Program-made: the position numbers and the translations under genes
Shown: positions 42,510 to 51,455 of the stretch, one piece after another
Numbering within the stretch: position 1 is the stretch's first letter
How the letters are laid out: every line of letters begins with the position of its first letter
Source of the DNA: Oscillospiraceae bacterium
Lineage (GTDB): Bacteria > Bacillota > Clostridia > Oscillospirales > Acutalibacteraceae
Reading direction: 5' to 3'
Assembly: GCA_015066245.1 (NCBI GenBank)
Contig: SVOS01000005.1
Coordinates: forward strand, 26,166 to 90,165
DNA length: 64,000 nucleotides
Notes under the pieces: model-generated
What the model was told of the DNA's origin: nothing
Databases searched by the model: none
Seen by the model: only the letters and a program-made list of their open reading frames with translations

Positions 42510-44195
42510 TTAATTTGCTCCGGTGAGCTTTCTGCCTGAATAGGTTCGCTCATCCGAAGCTTTGATAAATGCCAGAAGTCCCCAGCAGGAAATCATACTT
42601 GAACCGCCTGCACTGACAAAGGGCAGGGTAACACCTGTGAGAGGTAGAATATCCGTACAACCGAAAATGTTAAGGCTTGTCTGAACAAGTAGCAGTGTCG
42701 CTGCACAGGATGCAGAAATAGAATAGAAGGTGCTTCGGCTGCGGGTTGTCATAGCTCTTGTATAGAAAACAAGTCCGCAAATAGTAACAGCAATTGTAAG
42801 TGCGATTAAAAGCCCCAGTTCTTCTGAAATAATACCGAAAACCAGATCGGTTTCTGCGGCTCCGTAATATCTTAAGTTACCGCTTAAAGCACCTGTGCCG
42901 AAAAATCCACCTGAGGCAATGCTGGTTAGAGTACCTGCCTGCTGATATCCCAGGTCATAGGGGTCGCTGAGAGCGTGTCCCCATATGGAAAAACGCTCTG
43001 CAATGTAGGGTTTGAAATTAAGCACCAGTACCACCGCAAACACCGCACCTGCAAGGGCAAGAATTGCGGTTTTGTAGTCGCCCGAGCGGGTTATGGAAAT
43101 AACGATAAAAGTGACAAAGAAAATCAGAGCTGTTCCGAAGTCTCCCATAAGTGCCAAAGCACCTACGCAAATTGCCGAAAAAATAATAAACTCAAGGAAA
43201 TTGCGTCGTTTCTGAAGGTAGTCCAGAGAAGCTGCACCCACCAGAATATAAGCAATCTTAACGATTTCCGAAGGCTGAACAGAAACTCCGCCAATATAAA
43301 TTCGGTTTGCTGCACCAAATTCAACTGTGCCGAAAGCAAGATTTATAGCAAGAAACAGAACTGCCGCAATCATAATGGGCCAGCGGAAGCTGAGAATTCT
43401 GTCAGGATTTTTTATGAACGCAAGAATCAGCATATAAAGAACTGCACCTGCTATGGCGGAGATTATCTGGACATAAGCGTCACTCATGTCATCACCAACC
43501 AGAAGCAAAGCACCAAGTCCCGTCAGCCACAAAGCTATGGTTTCGATTTCAAAGTTGTGGCGGGAGAATACCCCATAGGAAAACGCATACATAACCCATG
43601 AAAATATAGTTATTGCTCCGAAAACAACAAGTGCACCTGTGTTAAGGGTGTTTGTGCTGATGCAAATTTCTGCAGTCATAAAAAGATGGAACAGATTGAC
43701 TAGTACCAGCAGCAAAGCAGAGGGAACAGCGGGCTTTCGGGATGAACGGGAGAAAAACCACGAAGGTCTCAGGTCTTCGTCATAATCCGTGCCCCTCATA
43801 AGAGTAAGGCTTGTACCGCCTACGGTGATTACGTCATTAATGTTTACTTTTTTTCTGCCGTTCTTTATAGTTTCGCCGTTTACTTTTGTGCCGGATTTAG
43901 AGTCGGAATCGCTTATAAACCAGCCCTCTTTGCGTCTTAAAAGTACGCAATGGCTGCGTGACACCGTAGGGTCTTCGATAACAATGTCGCATCCCTTAGC
44001 TCTGCCGATGGAATTTTCCCAGAAAAGAACAGGGATTTTAATGCCGAAACGCTGGTTAAAAAGCATCACAAGCGGTTTTTCGGGGCGTTTGTGACGGCGC
44101 ATAGAGGCAAAGCAGTGAAATACAATAAATATGGCATATATGCCAAGCAGTATTCTTAATCCTATTATGGCTATGTCTGCCATACCTTGTACCAT
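42510..44195 (-). CDS. FHA-domain FtsW/RodA/SpoVE-family glycan polymerase
   Basis: A 561-residue SEDS protein that polymerises lipid II into glycan strands, fused to a signalling domain. One N-terminal helix (about 5-25) leads to a cytoplasmic FHA domain (about 50-118), with IGRAKGCDIVI, SRSHCVLL and SKSGTKVNG, which binds phosphothreonine. A SEDS core of about ten helices follows (about 140-545), with GDFGTALIFF, FGIISEELG and LPLTGVTLPFVSAGGSS motifs. The fusion implies control by Ser/Thr phosphorylation. The start is the ATG at 44195 after AAAGGAGGCG. A TTGACA lies upstream at about 44260 on the minus strand. Confidence 0.94.
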   Translation of the reverse strand: MVQGMADIAIIGLRILLGIYAIFIVFHCFASMRRHKRPEKPLVMLFNQRFGIKIPVLFWENSIGRAKGCDIVIEDPTVSRSHCVLLRRKEGWFISDSDSKSGTKVNGETIKNGRKKVNINDVITVGGTSLTLMRGTDYDEDLRPSWFFSRSSRKPAVPSALLLVLVNLFHLFMTAEICISTNTLNTGALVVFGAITIFSWVMYAFSYGVFSRHNFEIETIALWLTGLGALLLVGDDMSDAYVQIISAIAGAVLYMLILAFIKNPDRILSFRWPIMIAAVLFLAINLAFGTVEFGAANRIYIGGVSVQPSEIVKIAYILVGAASLDYLQKRRNFLEFIIFSAICVGALALMGDFGTALIFFVTFIVISITRSGDYKTAILALAGAVFAVVLVLNFKPYIAERFSIWGHALSDPYDLGYQQAGTLTSIASGGFFGTGALSGNLRYYGAAETDLVFGIISEELGLLIALTIAVTICGLVFYTRAMTTRSRSTFYSISASCAATLLLVQTSLNIFGCTDILPLTGVTLPFVSAGGSSMISCWGLLAFIKASDERTYSGRKLTGAN

Positions 44196-44302
44196 ACAAA
44201 TCGCCTCCTTTTATCAATCTATTATATTATAGTATTCCTTTTTTATGAAGTTTGTCAACATATAAAGTGTGAATTTTGTGTGGGGATACAGTGAGAAAAA
44301 AA

Positions 44303-44326
44303 TATCCCCCTTAACCAAGGGGGATA
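44303..44326 (-). terminator. Intrinsic terminator of the SCIFF operon
   Basis: TATCCCCCTT (44303-44312) pairs with AAGGGGGATA (44317-44326); a run of T residues follows on the minus strand. Confidence 0.92.
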
Positions 44327-44329
44327 GGA

Positions 44330-45670
44330 TTATCTGATAACTTTGATTTTTGTAATGCCGTAATATCTGAAAGCGTCTATAGCGGATTTGTCGATGATTT
44401 CACCACAGATTGCTATAGGAACCGCAGGCGGACAACTGATACTGTAATCAGCAAGGATTCGTCCCTCTGAATTATCAACAGATATTTCTTCCCTTGTGCT
44501 GAATACGGCATCGCGGATATTCAGCACTCTTGTAAGTCGGTTTGTCACAGGAGGAGCCGCAGATATGGGTGACTTCTTCTCTATATCCGTGAGAGCTTTT
44601 CGCAGGCCCTCGATATCTTTGTCGGTATTGCTTGGAGAAAACATCAAGACAATATAATCATCATCGGCAAATTCACAGACGATGCTTGCTTTATAGAGGA
44701 TATCGGCTATCTCGCAGCCTTTGTAGCCGTAGGGTTTTGTGCTTATGGTCAATTTGAGCTTTTCGTTTCCAACAAGAGCAAAGCCCAGTATTTTAAGGGC
44801 TGATTTAAGATTCTCGATGCTTTCAGAGATTTCTGCCAAGCTTTCTTTGTATCCTTCAGCCAGATATTTGTTAGCCATATCAAGAGACTGTAATATAAGG
44901 TAAGACGGGCTTGTGGATGCAAAAAGCGATATGCCGTTTTCAGCATTTTCGGACAGAAATTCTGGCGATTGCTTGTTTATATGCAAGTATCCTCCGCCGG
45001 TGATAACAGGCAGAGTTTTGTGGGCAGAATCGCAACACATATCAGCTCCAAGTGCTAAGGGATGCTGATTATCAGGCAGAAAATTTAGATAAGCTCCGTG
45101 GGCATTGTCCACAAGAAGCAGCATGCCGTTTGCTTTGCAAACCTCGGAAAGAGCCCTGATATCAAGGATATTTCCCAGATAGTCGGGACTTGTAACATAA
45201 AGAGCCACGGGCTTTTCATAAAAAGAGCCAAGATACGATTCGAGCTTTTGAGGTGTTATATCAAGGCTCAGAAGTCCCTCATCTTCATCGGGATAAATCC
45301 ACTTTACCTCAATATCGTTAAGTGCGGCACCGCTCAGAAAAGCCTTGTGAGCGTTTCGACCGGCTAAAACTACGGGCTTTCTGCCCTCGGTTTTGGCATA
45401 CATCGCTGCAAGATAAAGCATAGCACGGATAGAAAGCGACGACCCTTCTGTAGAATAAAGGGTTTTGGCAGAACCAAAAAGAGAAGATGCGTTTTTCATG
45501 CTTTCTTTTATAATGCCTTGAGCATTATAAAGTACATCGGCACCCTCTACTTCGGTTATGTCAAGGTATTCAAACCCTAAAAAGTCTTTGCCTTTATGCC
45601 CCGGCATGTGCAGACGGGAAGCATTTCTGTCTGCATATTCTTTGACAAAATCACAAATAGGTGTGTTCAT
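44330..45670 (-). CDS. Orn/Lys/Arg decarboxylase-family PLP enzyme
   Basis: A 446-residue fold type I PLP enzyme of the short, YaaO-like decarboxylase group. It opens with the family hallmark SRLHMPGHKG (about 18-27), then STEGSSLSIRAML, the PLP-contacting VDNAHGAYL (Asp about 188), and the Schiff-base lysine in DSAHKTLPV (about 218). The reaction is decarboxylation of lysine, arginine or ornithine to a polyamine precursor; which one is not clear. I start at the ATG at 45670, 1 nt after the maturase stop; the open frame further upstream lies within the maturase gene. It is the third gene of the SCIFF operon. Confidence 0.9.
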   Translation of the reverse strand: MNTPICDFVKEYADRNASRLHMPGHKGKDFLGFEYLDITEVEGADVLYNAQGIIKESMKNASSLFGSAKTLYSTEGSSLSIRAMLYLAAMYAKTEGRKPVVLAGRNAHKAFLSGAALNDIEVKWIYPDEDEGLLSLDITPQKLESYLGSFYEKPVALYVTSPDYLGNILDIRALSEVCKANGMLLLVDNAHGAYLNFLPDNQHPLALGADMCCDSAHKTLPVITGGGYLHINKQSPEFLSENAENGISLFASTSPSYLILQSLDMANKYLAEGYKESLAEISESIENLKSALKILGFALVGNEKLKLTISTKPYGYKGCEIADILYKASIVCEFADDDYIVLMFSPSNTDKDIEGLRKALTDIEKKSPISAAPPVTNRLTRVLNIRDAVFSTREEISVDNSEGRILADYSISCPPAVPIAICGEIIDKSAIDAFRYYGITKIKVIR

Positions 45671-45671
45671 A

Positions 45672-47051
45672 TTATTCGTCAAGAGCCTTGGCAGCTTCAA
45701 GCATAATTGCACATTCCATACGCTTTTTAAAGAGCTTACAACCATCTTTGTAAATGCCCTTTACAGAGCCTGTGGAATGATATGCATTTGCGGCACATCC
45801 GCCCGAGCAATAAAGCTTTGCCCAGCAATCTCTGCATTCTTCGTGGGCATATACGTTGCAGGATGCAAAATCATCCTGAATTTCGGTGTTGGTAACGCCC
45901 TCAAAAACAGAGCCCAAGCGGAATTTCTCCTCGCCAACAAACTGGTGGCAGGGATAAAGGTCGCCCCAGGGAGTAACCGCCATATATTCGGTGCCCGAGC
46001 CGCAGCCCGAAAGTCGCTTGTAAATACAAGGGCCTGCCTTGAGGTCAATCATATAGTGATAGAAGGTAAAGGGGTCGCCCTGGCGGTGCTTTTTGAGCAT
46101 AAGCTCGGCAAGCTCCTCATACTGTTTCATAACAATCTCAAGGTCAGCCTCTGTAAGGCGGCTGGGGTCATCCTCAGCACACACAACAGGTTCCATACTA
46201 AGCTCTTTGAATCCTAAATTGAGCATTTCTTTGATATCGTTAAGAAAATCGGGATTTGCATGAGTAAATGTGCCGCGCATATAGTAGTTTTTGCCGTTTC
46301 TTTGTTTAACGAAGTCCTGAAACTTGGGAACAATCTTCTCCCAGCTTCCGTTACCCTGATAGTCAACGCGGAATCGGTCGTGAACTTCTTTTCTGCCGTC
46401 AAGGCTTAAAACCACGTTACTGCATTCTTTATTTGCAAAGTCAATTACATCCTGGTCAACCAGCACACCGTTTGTGGTAAGTGTAAAGCGGAAATTTTTA
46501 TTGTGTTCTTTCTCGATGCTTCTTGCGTAAGCTACAAGCTCTTTAACAACCTCAAAGTTCATCAAAGGCTCGCCGCCGAAGAAGTCAACCTCAAGGTTAC
46601 GTCTTGTGCCGGAATTTTCAATAAGAAAATCAAGAGCACGCTTGCCTACCTCAAAGCTCATCATAGCTCGCTCGCCGTGATACTTGCCCTGAGAAGCAAA
46701 GCAGTATGAGCAGTTAAGGTTGCAAGTGTGGGCGATATGAAGACAAAGTGCCTTGATGATACCTTTGCTTTTCTCCTTAAGCTTGCCTGCCATACCCTCA
46801 TATGTATCGGGAGCGAAGAGCTTGCCTGCATTTTTCAGAGCTTCAATCTGTTCAAAGAAATCCTTGATTTCGTTTTCATTTGCATCGGGATTATCGGGGT
46901 ATTTTTCAAGTATGTAAGAAATAATCTCGTCATGAGACTTTTCTTCATACATACTGATTATATCAAAGGCTACTTCGTCCACCACATGAACCGAGCCCGA
47001 GTATATATCAAGGACTATGTTAAGTCCTCCTAATTTATAACAATGAATCAT
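45672..47051 (-). CDS. scfB: Radical SAM/SPASM maturase of the SCIFF peptide
   Basis: A 459-residue enzyme that forms thioether cross-links from cysteines to other residues of the SCIFF precursor (a ranthipeptide). An N-terminal RRE-like domain (about 1-85) precedes the radical SAM core, with CNLNCSYC binding the 4Fe-4S cluster. The C-terminal SPASM domain is cysteine-rich, with CGSGTEYMAVTP, YPCHQF, CRDCWAKLYCSGGC and DGCKLF. The start is the ATG at 47051 after AGGAGTGG; the frame extends further but through a terminator hairpin. The SCIFF precursor gene lies directly upstream at 47115-47261. The final product and function of SCIFF peptides are not known. Confidence 0.96.
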   Translation of the reverse strand: MIHCYKLGGLNIVLDIYSGSVHVVDEVAFDIISMYEEKSHDEIISYILEKYPDNPDANENEIKDFFEQIEALKNAGKLFAPDTYEGMAGKLKEKSKGIIKALCLHIAHTCNLNCSYCFASQGKYHGERAMMSFEVGKRALDFLIENSGTRRNLEVDFFGGEPLMNFEVVKELVAYARSIEKEHNKNFRFTLTTNGVLVDQDVIDFANKECSNVVLSLDGRKEVHDRFRVDYQGNGSWEKIVPKFQDFVKQRNGKNYYMRGTFTHANPDFLNDIKEMLNLGFKELSMEPVVCAEDDPSRLTEADLEIVMKQYEELAELMLKKHRQGDPFTFYHYMIDLKAGPCIYKRLSGCGSGTEYMAVTPWGDLYPCHQFVGEEKFRLGSVFEGVTNTEIQDDFASCNVYAHEECRDCWAKLYCSGGCAANAYHSTGSVKGIYKDGCKLFKKRMECAIMLEAAKALDE

Positions 47052-47069
47052 TTTGCCACTCCTACAAAA

Positions 47070-47091
47070 AATGCCGCCAAAAGGCGGCATT
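47070..47091 (-). terminator. Hairpin terminator/attenuator between SCIFF peptide and maturase genes
   Basis: AATGCCGCC (47070-47078) pairs with GGCGGCATT (47083-47091) and is followed on the minus strand by seven T residues. It lies between the precursor gene and the maturase, so most transcripts should stop after the peptide, giving more precursor than enzyme. Confidence 0.9.
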
Positions 47092-47114
47092 TGATTTGTG
47101 TAATTTAAAATTAA

Positions 47115-47261
47115 TTACTTATTCTCTGTGTTCTCGCACTCCTGGTTAGCAACGCCGCAGCTTGTTTTGCAAGCAGACTGACAAGATGTCTGGCACTCGC
47201 CGCAACCGCCGCACTTAGCAGACTCACAAAGATTTTTGGTATCAAGAGTTTTGATTGTCAT
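47115..47261 (-). CDS. scfA: SCIFF ranthipeptide precursor
   Basis: A 48-residue peptide. A short leader (MTIKTLDTKNL) is followed by a Cys-rich core with CGGCGECQTSCQSACKTSCG, the near-invariant SCIFF core, and a tail with NQECENTENK. There are eight cysteines, at about 12, 17, 20, 23, 27, 31, 35 and 42; the family name means six cysteines in forty-five residues, and the first two here are additional. The maturase links Cys sulphur to other residues. GGAGG lies 8 nt before the ATG. The gene precedes the maturase, as in almost all Clostridia. Function of the mature peptide is unknown. Confidence 0.96.
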   Translation of the reverse strand: MTIKTLDTKNLCESAKCGGCGECQTSCQSACKTSCGVANQECENTENK

Positions 47262-47327
47262 AGTAAATTCCTCCGAAATTATATTTCTGATAATATTTTA
47301 GCACCTATTAATCAATAAGTCAATGTT

Positions 47328-47855
47328 TTATATTGATGTACCCTCAAAAATCCTCTTTGCAATCACAGAATTTCTGTAATTCTTATCCTTTGAAACATCT
47401 TTGATTATTTTGATGAAAGAGGGAACAGGAGGCAGAACATCCTCTGACTCTACCTCAATTTCAAGAAACGCCTGTGTGTCCCAGAAGGGAAAAATGTCAA
47501 TTTCGCAGGTATATCCCTCAAAAGAGAAAGTGTGACGCACCTTTTCAACCGGCGCAGTACCCTTTTTGATATACTCTGAAAGCTTCAGATATTCAGCCTC
47601 GTCAATTTCTTCTTCGATTTCAATTCTTGTCATCTCGGTGACGGCTTTTTTGAAGGTTTTGAAGTACGTTGCCTTGCCGTTTTCCTCTGATTTTCTGATT
47701 CGGCACCTTGTGCCGTGCTCAGACAAACCCGAGGGTAGCTCAAGGTACATCTGACAAAGCTTCTTTTCTCTGTAATCGGCTTGAGCACACAGAAGCTCGG
47801 AATCAGGCATTTCGATTAAGAATTTATATTCGATTTCCAAGGGGGTGTTATTCAT
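47328..47855 (-). CDS. CYTH-domain protein
   Basis: A 175-residue CYTH protein (class IV adenylate cyclase/thiamine triphosphatase fold). The N-terminal ExExK signature is LEIEYKFLI, followed by RCRIRKSEENGKA with basic residues, TRIEIEEEIDE, and AFLEIEVESED near the C-terminus. Members bind triphosphate with divalent metal and act as triphosphatases or cyclases. The substrate here is unknown; inorganic triphosphatase is the commonest activity. It overlaps the phosphoesterase gene by 8 nt and is the last gene of the long minus-strand polysaccharide block. Confidence 0.9.
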   Translation of the reverse strand: MNNTPLEIEYKFLIEMPDSELLCAQADYREKKLCQMYLELPSGLSEHGTRCRIRKSEENGKATYFKTFKKAVTEMTRIEIEEEIDEAEYLKLSEYIKKGTAPVEKVRHTFSFEGYTCEIDIFPFWDTQAFLEIEVESEDVLPPVPSFIKIIKDVSKDKNYRNSVIAKRIFEGTSI

Positions 47856-48693
47856 AATCTACCTCAGGAGTAAGAGTTAAACACAGAATTTCCGGGGGAT
47901 TGTTAAATCTGGGTGCTTTTTGCTTTGAGGAGCCTAAGCCACGGGTAATAACAAGGGTCATGTTTTCTTCGTAAAATACGCCGTAATCATACTTGGGCCA
48001 CCAGCCCTGCTCAGGAGCAAAAACTCCGCCCGCAAAGGGCACTATAACCTGTCCGCCGTGAGTGTGTCCCGACACCATCAGGTCAATCTCAACTTCGTCA
48101 AGGCCCCAGATATAATACTCAGGATAGTGGCACAAAAGAAGCTTGAATTTGTCCGTATCAGCAAAATCAGCCACAAAAGCCTTGGCTTCTTCATTAGCGG
48201 GATGATACTGGGTAAGCCCTCCGAGGCGAACCTCTGTGCCGTTTAGCTCAAGCTCGATATACTCGTTATCAAGCAGAGTAGCGTGCTTATTGAGAATTTT
48301 CTTGATTTCCTCGCTTTCAGGATGAGAAAGCTCGTGATTGCCCAAAGAGCAGTACACAGGCGCAATCTGCGAAAGTCCCTCATAAAGCGTGTCCAGATAG
48401 GAGTAATCCTCAATATAATCACTTATCATATCCCCGACAGTAAAAATATAGTCAGGCTTTTGCTCCCTGACCTTCTCAATCAGCTCCGAATTCCCTTCAC
48501 CAAAAGAAGAATCATGCAGGTCGGCAATAACTGCTAAGTTAATATTATTCTCAATGCTAGCATCTGAAAATCCATAGTTGCTTATTTGCAACATTTGGTA
48601 ACTTATCAGAAAGTTAGCAAGGAGCAAAAAGAGTAGAATGAATATAAGCAATAAACATATGGTAAGTAACTTGTGTTTCTTTATAAATGTCAT
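47848..48693 (-). CDS. Membrane-anchored metallophosphoesterase, YkuE-like
   Basis: A 281-residue calcineurin-like phosphoesterase. One N-terminal membrane helix (about 9-31) anchors it; the order of motifs in the rest is VIADLHDSSFG, VGDMISDYIEDY, LGNHELSHPE, LCHYPEY and VSGHTHGGQV, a full two-metal active site. Related YkuE- and YaeI-type proteins act on membrane or wall phospho-compounds. The catalytic domain probably faces outward. The gene overlaps the asparagine-synthetase-like gene by 4 nt and the CYTH gene by 8 nt, so all three are coupled. Confidence 0.9.
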   Translation of the reverse strand: MTFIKKHKLLTICLLLIFILLFLLLANFLISYQMLQISNYGFSDASIENNINLAVIADLHDSSFGEGNSELIEKVREQKPDYIFTVGDMISDYIEDYSYLDTLYEGLSQIAPVYCSLGNHELSHPESEEIKKILNKHATLLDNEYIELELNGTEVRLGGLTQYHPANEEAKAFVADFADTDKFKLLLCHYPEYYIWGLDEVEIDLMVSGHTHGGQVIVPFAGGVFAPEQGWWPKYDYGVFYEENMTLVITRGLGSSKQKAPRFNNPPEILCLTLTPEVDYE

Positions 48694-50291
48694 TTTTTTG
48701 CTCTATAAAAAACCGTTCTCATTTTATAAAAAATCTTTTCCATCCAAATTCTGTAACTGTGGAAATAAAGGTTTGGGATTTCTACTTTTGCATCAACAAC
48801 ATCTTTATTTTTATATTCCATTATTCTTTTGTGAACAGAATCAGATTTTCTTTCATCGTGCGGAAAAGAAAGGAATAATTCAAGGATTTTTCTGTTATTC
48901 ATTGGCATTGTTGTTCGGTGATAAAGCTGTTGTGATGATACAACAGAAACGCCCCAACAACCCATTCGGATTTCCCAATAGAAAGAATCGGTGTGTTCAA
49001 AATTGTACAGTGGCTTTTCAAGTTTTATTTCTCTTAAAAAATTATAATAGGCTTTATCTGACCACCTTAAAAGTTTTGGATGACCGAAATATCTGGTTTG
49101 AAAAATACTGCAATGTCTTTCATTAAGAATTTTTGGTATTTTAGTCTGATATTTGCGTTCCAAGAAAACTCGGGCCACTTCAGAAGCCCATGATTTAAGC
49201 TCAATATCATACGCATTTATATCGTGCAAGTAGATATACTTGCGGATTTCGTTATCCGCGAGATTAACAAAATAATTTGTGTTGTGTTGCAATATTTTTT
49301 TGATAAAATCAAAATCCTTGATTTCGCTGTTTTCTTGTGGGATTTCATATAGAGTATGGGATAGATTCAGCTTATCACATATAGTTTTTGCACCCTTTGC
49401 GTCTACAAGTTCCTGAGGCTTTGAATAAAAACTAAAATATGTGAATTTGTCATATAACCCGTTGGCACATGCCAAAGTTGTTTTACTGTCGGTACCACCT
49501 GAAAGAGATATTGTGCATCTGTTCCATTTTTTGGAGCAGCATTCGATTCCGTTATGAATTAAATCGCCAATTCGTTTTACATTTTCAGATTTTTCTTCAT
49601 CCGTAACAAACTCAGGATGAGGAGCAATGGGGTAGAATCGTTTAATTGTAAAATCTTTATTGTAGTCAAGATATGTGTTTGCACCGAGACGTTTGATTTC
49701 TTTATATGGAGAAAGATTGCCGGGAAGATGGCGGTTACCGATATTATAGCATTTGGATTCTACAAGCTTTTCTACCATCGGGTCGATTGTTAAATCATAT
49801 AAATCGGCAATAAGCTGAGGATGCTCAGAAATATACATACTGTTTTTGACTTTACCAAAATAACATCCGGTAAGGGAGCATGCATCCTGACAAGCGATTA
49901 TTTCATCACCGTCGATAATAATGATAATATGTAACCCTGTAAGCTCGGAAACCTTATCAAAATATGTATTAAGACCATTCTTATAAGATGTAATGAGCTC
50001 CTGACAAATTTCATTTTCATCATACATCATATTGAAGGGATTGTATGCGTGTCCGATTATTACAGAAGAAACATTACCTCTCGTTTGAACATAAAAGGTT
50101 TGCTCTTTTTGCACATATAAGTAAAAATTGTTGATGATAGTTTCGCTCCACAGACTATAAAAGGGATAGTTACTTATGTTTTCGAGTTTTGTATCTGTAA
50201 GAAGATAGCCCCTTCTGAAAAGCATTTCTCTGTATTTATCGTTTTTGTCAAGCTCACATTTGAGTTGACTTTTCAGTATTTCTATATTCAT
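48690..50291 (-). CDS. Asparagine-synthetase-like enzyme lacking the glutaminase cysteine
   Basis: A 533-residue protein with the C-terminal asparagine-synthetase PP-loop domain; the ATP-binding motif SLSGGTDSK is at about 262-270. The N-terminal about 180 residues resemble an Ntn-type fold but do not begin with Met-Cys, so it cannot use glutamine as class B AsnB does. Such homologues form amide bonds in secondary metabolism or modify polysaccharides by amidation. The neighbours are a GT4 glycosyltransferase, Ddl and a 2-hydroxyacid dehydrogenase, which favours a surface-polymer role. The ribosome site is weak. Codon use looks more AT-rich than in most neighbours, hinting at transfer. Confidence 0.82.
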   Translation of the reverse strand: MNIEILKSQLKCELDKNDKYREMLFRRGYLLTDTKLENISNYPFYSLWSETIINNFYLYVQKEQTFYVQTRGNVSSVIIGHAYNPFNMMYDENEICQELITSYKNGLNTYFDKVSELTGLHIIIIIDGDEIIACQDACSLTGCYFGKVKNSMYISEHPQLIADLYDLTIDPMVEKLVESKCYNIGNRHLPGNLSPYKEIKRLGANTYLDYNKDFTIKRFYPIAPHPEFVTDEEKSENVKRIGDLIHNGIECCSKKWNRCTISLSGGTDSKTTLACANGLYDKFTYFSFYSKPQELVDAKGAKTICDKLNLSHTLYEIPQENSEIKDFDFIKKILQHNTNYFVNLADNEIRKYIYLHDINAYDIELKSWASEVARVFLERKYQTKIPKILNERHCSIFQTRYFGHPKLLRWSDKAYYNFLREIKLEKPLYNFEHTDSFYWEIRMGCWGVSVVSSQQLYHRTTMPMNNRKILELFLSFPHDERKSDSVHKRIMEYKNKDVVDAKVEIPNLYFHSYRIWMEKIFYKMRTVFYRAKK

Positions 50292-50327
50292 TATATCTAT
50301 TCCCTTCGAATAACATCTGTATTGTAC

Positions 50328-51437
50328 TTATTCGGGTATACCCAAATATTTTATCATATCTTTGTTTATTTTTCTTACATCGAAATTTTCTTTGCAGAAA
50401 TTATAGCTTTCTTTGCCCATTTGGCTGATGAGCTCAGGATTTTCGATAAATTTTTCCATGGCTTCCGCAAGAGCTTTGCTATCGCCTGTGGGGACAAAGA
50501 AACCGGTTTTTCCGTCGACTACAGTTTGTCTGCAGCCGGGGGCATCGGTGGTGATAACAGGTCTGCCCATTGCCATGGCTTCCATTGTGGTGCGAGGAAC
50601 ACCTTCTCGATAAGAGGGAAGGACATAAACAGAACACTGCTTGTAGAAAAGTCTTACGTCGGGATGCTCTGGGTAGTATTCGATACTGCCCATCTCCACA
50701 TATTTCTCTACTTCTTCTTTTTTAAGAGAGTCCTGCATCTTTTCGTCTATTTCTCCTAAGAGCATCATTCTGACATCAGGGTATTTTTTGCGGATGATTT
50801 CGGTAGCTTCAAGATAAACTCTGACGCCTTTCGCGATAAGTGCACGGGAGAGCATAAAGAATACAGGCTCTTTCGGCAGCGGTTCGGGAGCAAAATGCAC
50901 AAGGTTAACGCCTGCGCCGTTAACAAGACGGCACTTGTTTTCTTTAAGCAGTTTCATTTTGAGGAAATCCTTACGATCATCAGGATTTATGAATATAACT
51001 GTGTTTGCACATTTGAATCCGATGCGATAAAGAGTTTTAACGATAGGACGCAAAATTCGTGCTTTGCGGGTATTGGCGGTAAAAATATATCCCAAGCCCT
51101 CAACCATAGAACAACGGTTTTTAACTTTTGCCATTTTGGCGGCAATCGCACCGTAAACCACAGGCTTGATAGTGTATCCGAAGGTGATATCGGGCTTTTC
51201 TTTCTTAAAAAGTTTTTTGAGAGCGAAAATATACTTGAGGTCGGATTTGGCATTTACGCCTGTTTTTTCCATGGGGATTTCGATAAATCTTGCACCGAGA
51301 GCCTCAATTTTGTCAACATCAATGTTATTAGGACCCGTAACCACTACTTCGTGACCTAAAGCAATAATTTCCTTAATAAGGTCACCGCGGAAGTTGTATA
51401 CTGTACGGTTTTTTGGTGAAACAAAGATGATTTTCAT
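50328..51437 (-). CDS. GT4-family glycosyltransferase
   Basis: A 369-residue GT-B fold glycosyltransferase. The N-terminal acceptor domain starts MKIIFVSPKNRTVYNFRGDL; the C-terminal donor domain contains FFMLSRALIAKGVRVYLEA and the nucleotide-sugar-binding block SYREGVPRTTMEAMAMGRPV, with the E-x7-E pair. WcaI-, PglA- and EpsD-type enzymes with this fold extend repeat units on undecaprenyl diphosphate. It lies between Ddl and the asparagine-synthetase-like gene in the polysaccharide block and probably adds the second or third sugar. Donor and acceptor are not known. Confidence 0.93.
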   Translation of the reverse strand: MKIIFVSPKNRTVYNFRGDLIKEIIALGHEVVVTGPNNIDVDKIEALGARFIEIPMEKTGVNAKSDLKYIFALKKLFKKEKPDITFGYTIKPVVYGAIAAKMAKVKNRCSMVEGLGYIFTANTRKARILRPIVKTLYRIGFKCANTVIFINPDDRKDFLKMKLLKENKCRLVNGAGVNLVHFAPEPLPKEPVFFMLSRALIAKGVRVYLEATEIIRKKYPDVRMMLLGEIDEKMQDSLKKEEVEKYVEMGSIEYYPEHPDVRLFYKQCSVYVLPSYREGVPRTTMEAMAMGRPVITTDAPGCRQTVVDGKTGFFVPTGDSKALAEAMEKFIENPELISQMGKESYNFCKENFDVRKINKDMIKYLGIPE

Positions 51438-51455
51438 AAATCCACTGCCTTTTAG

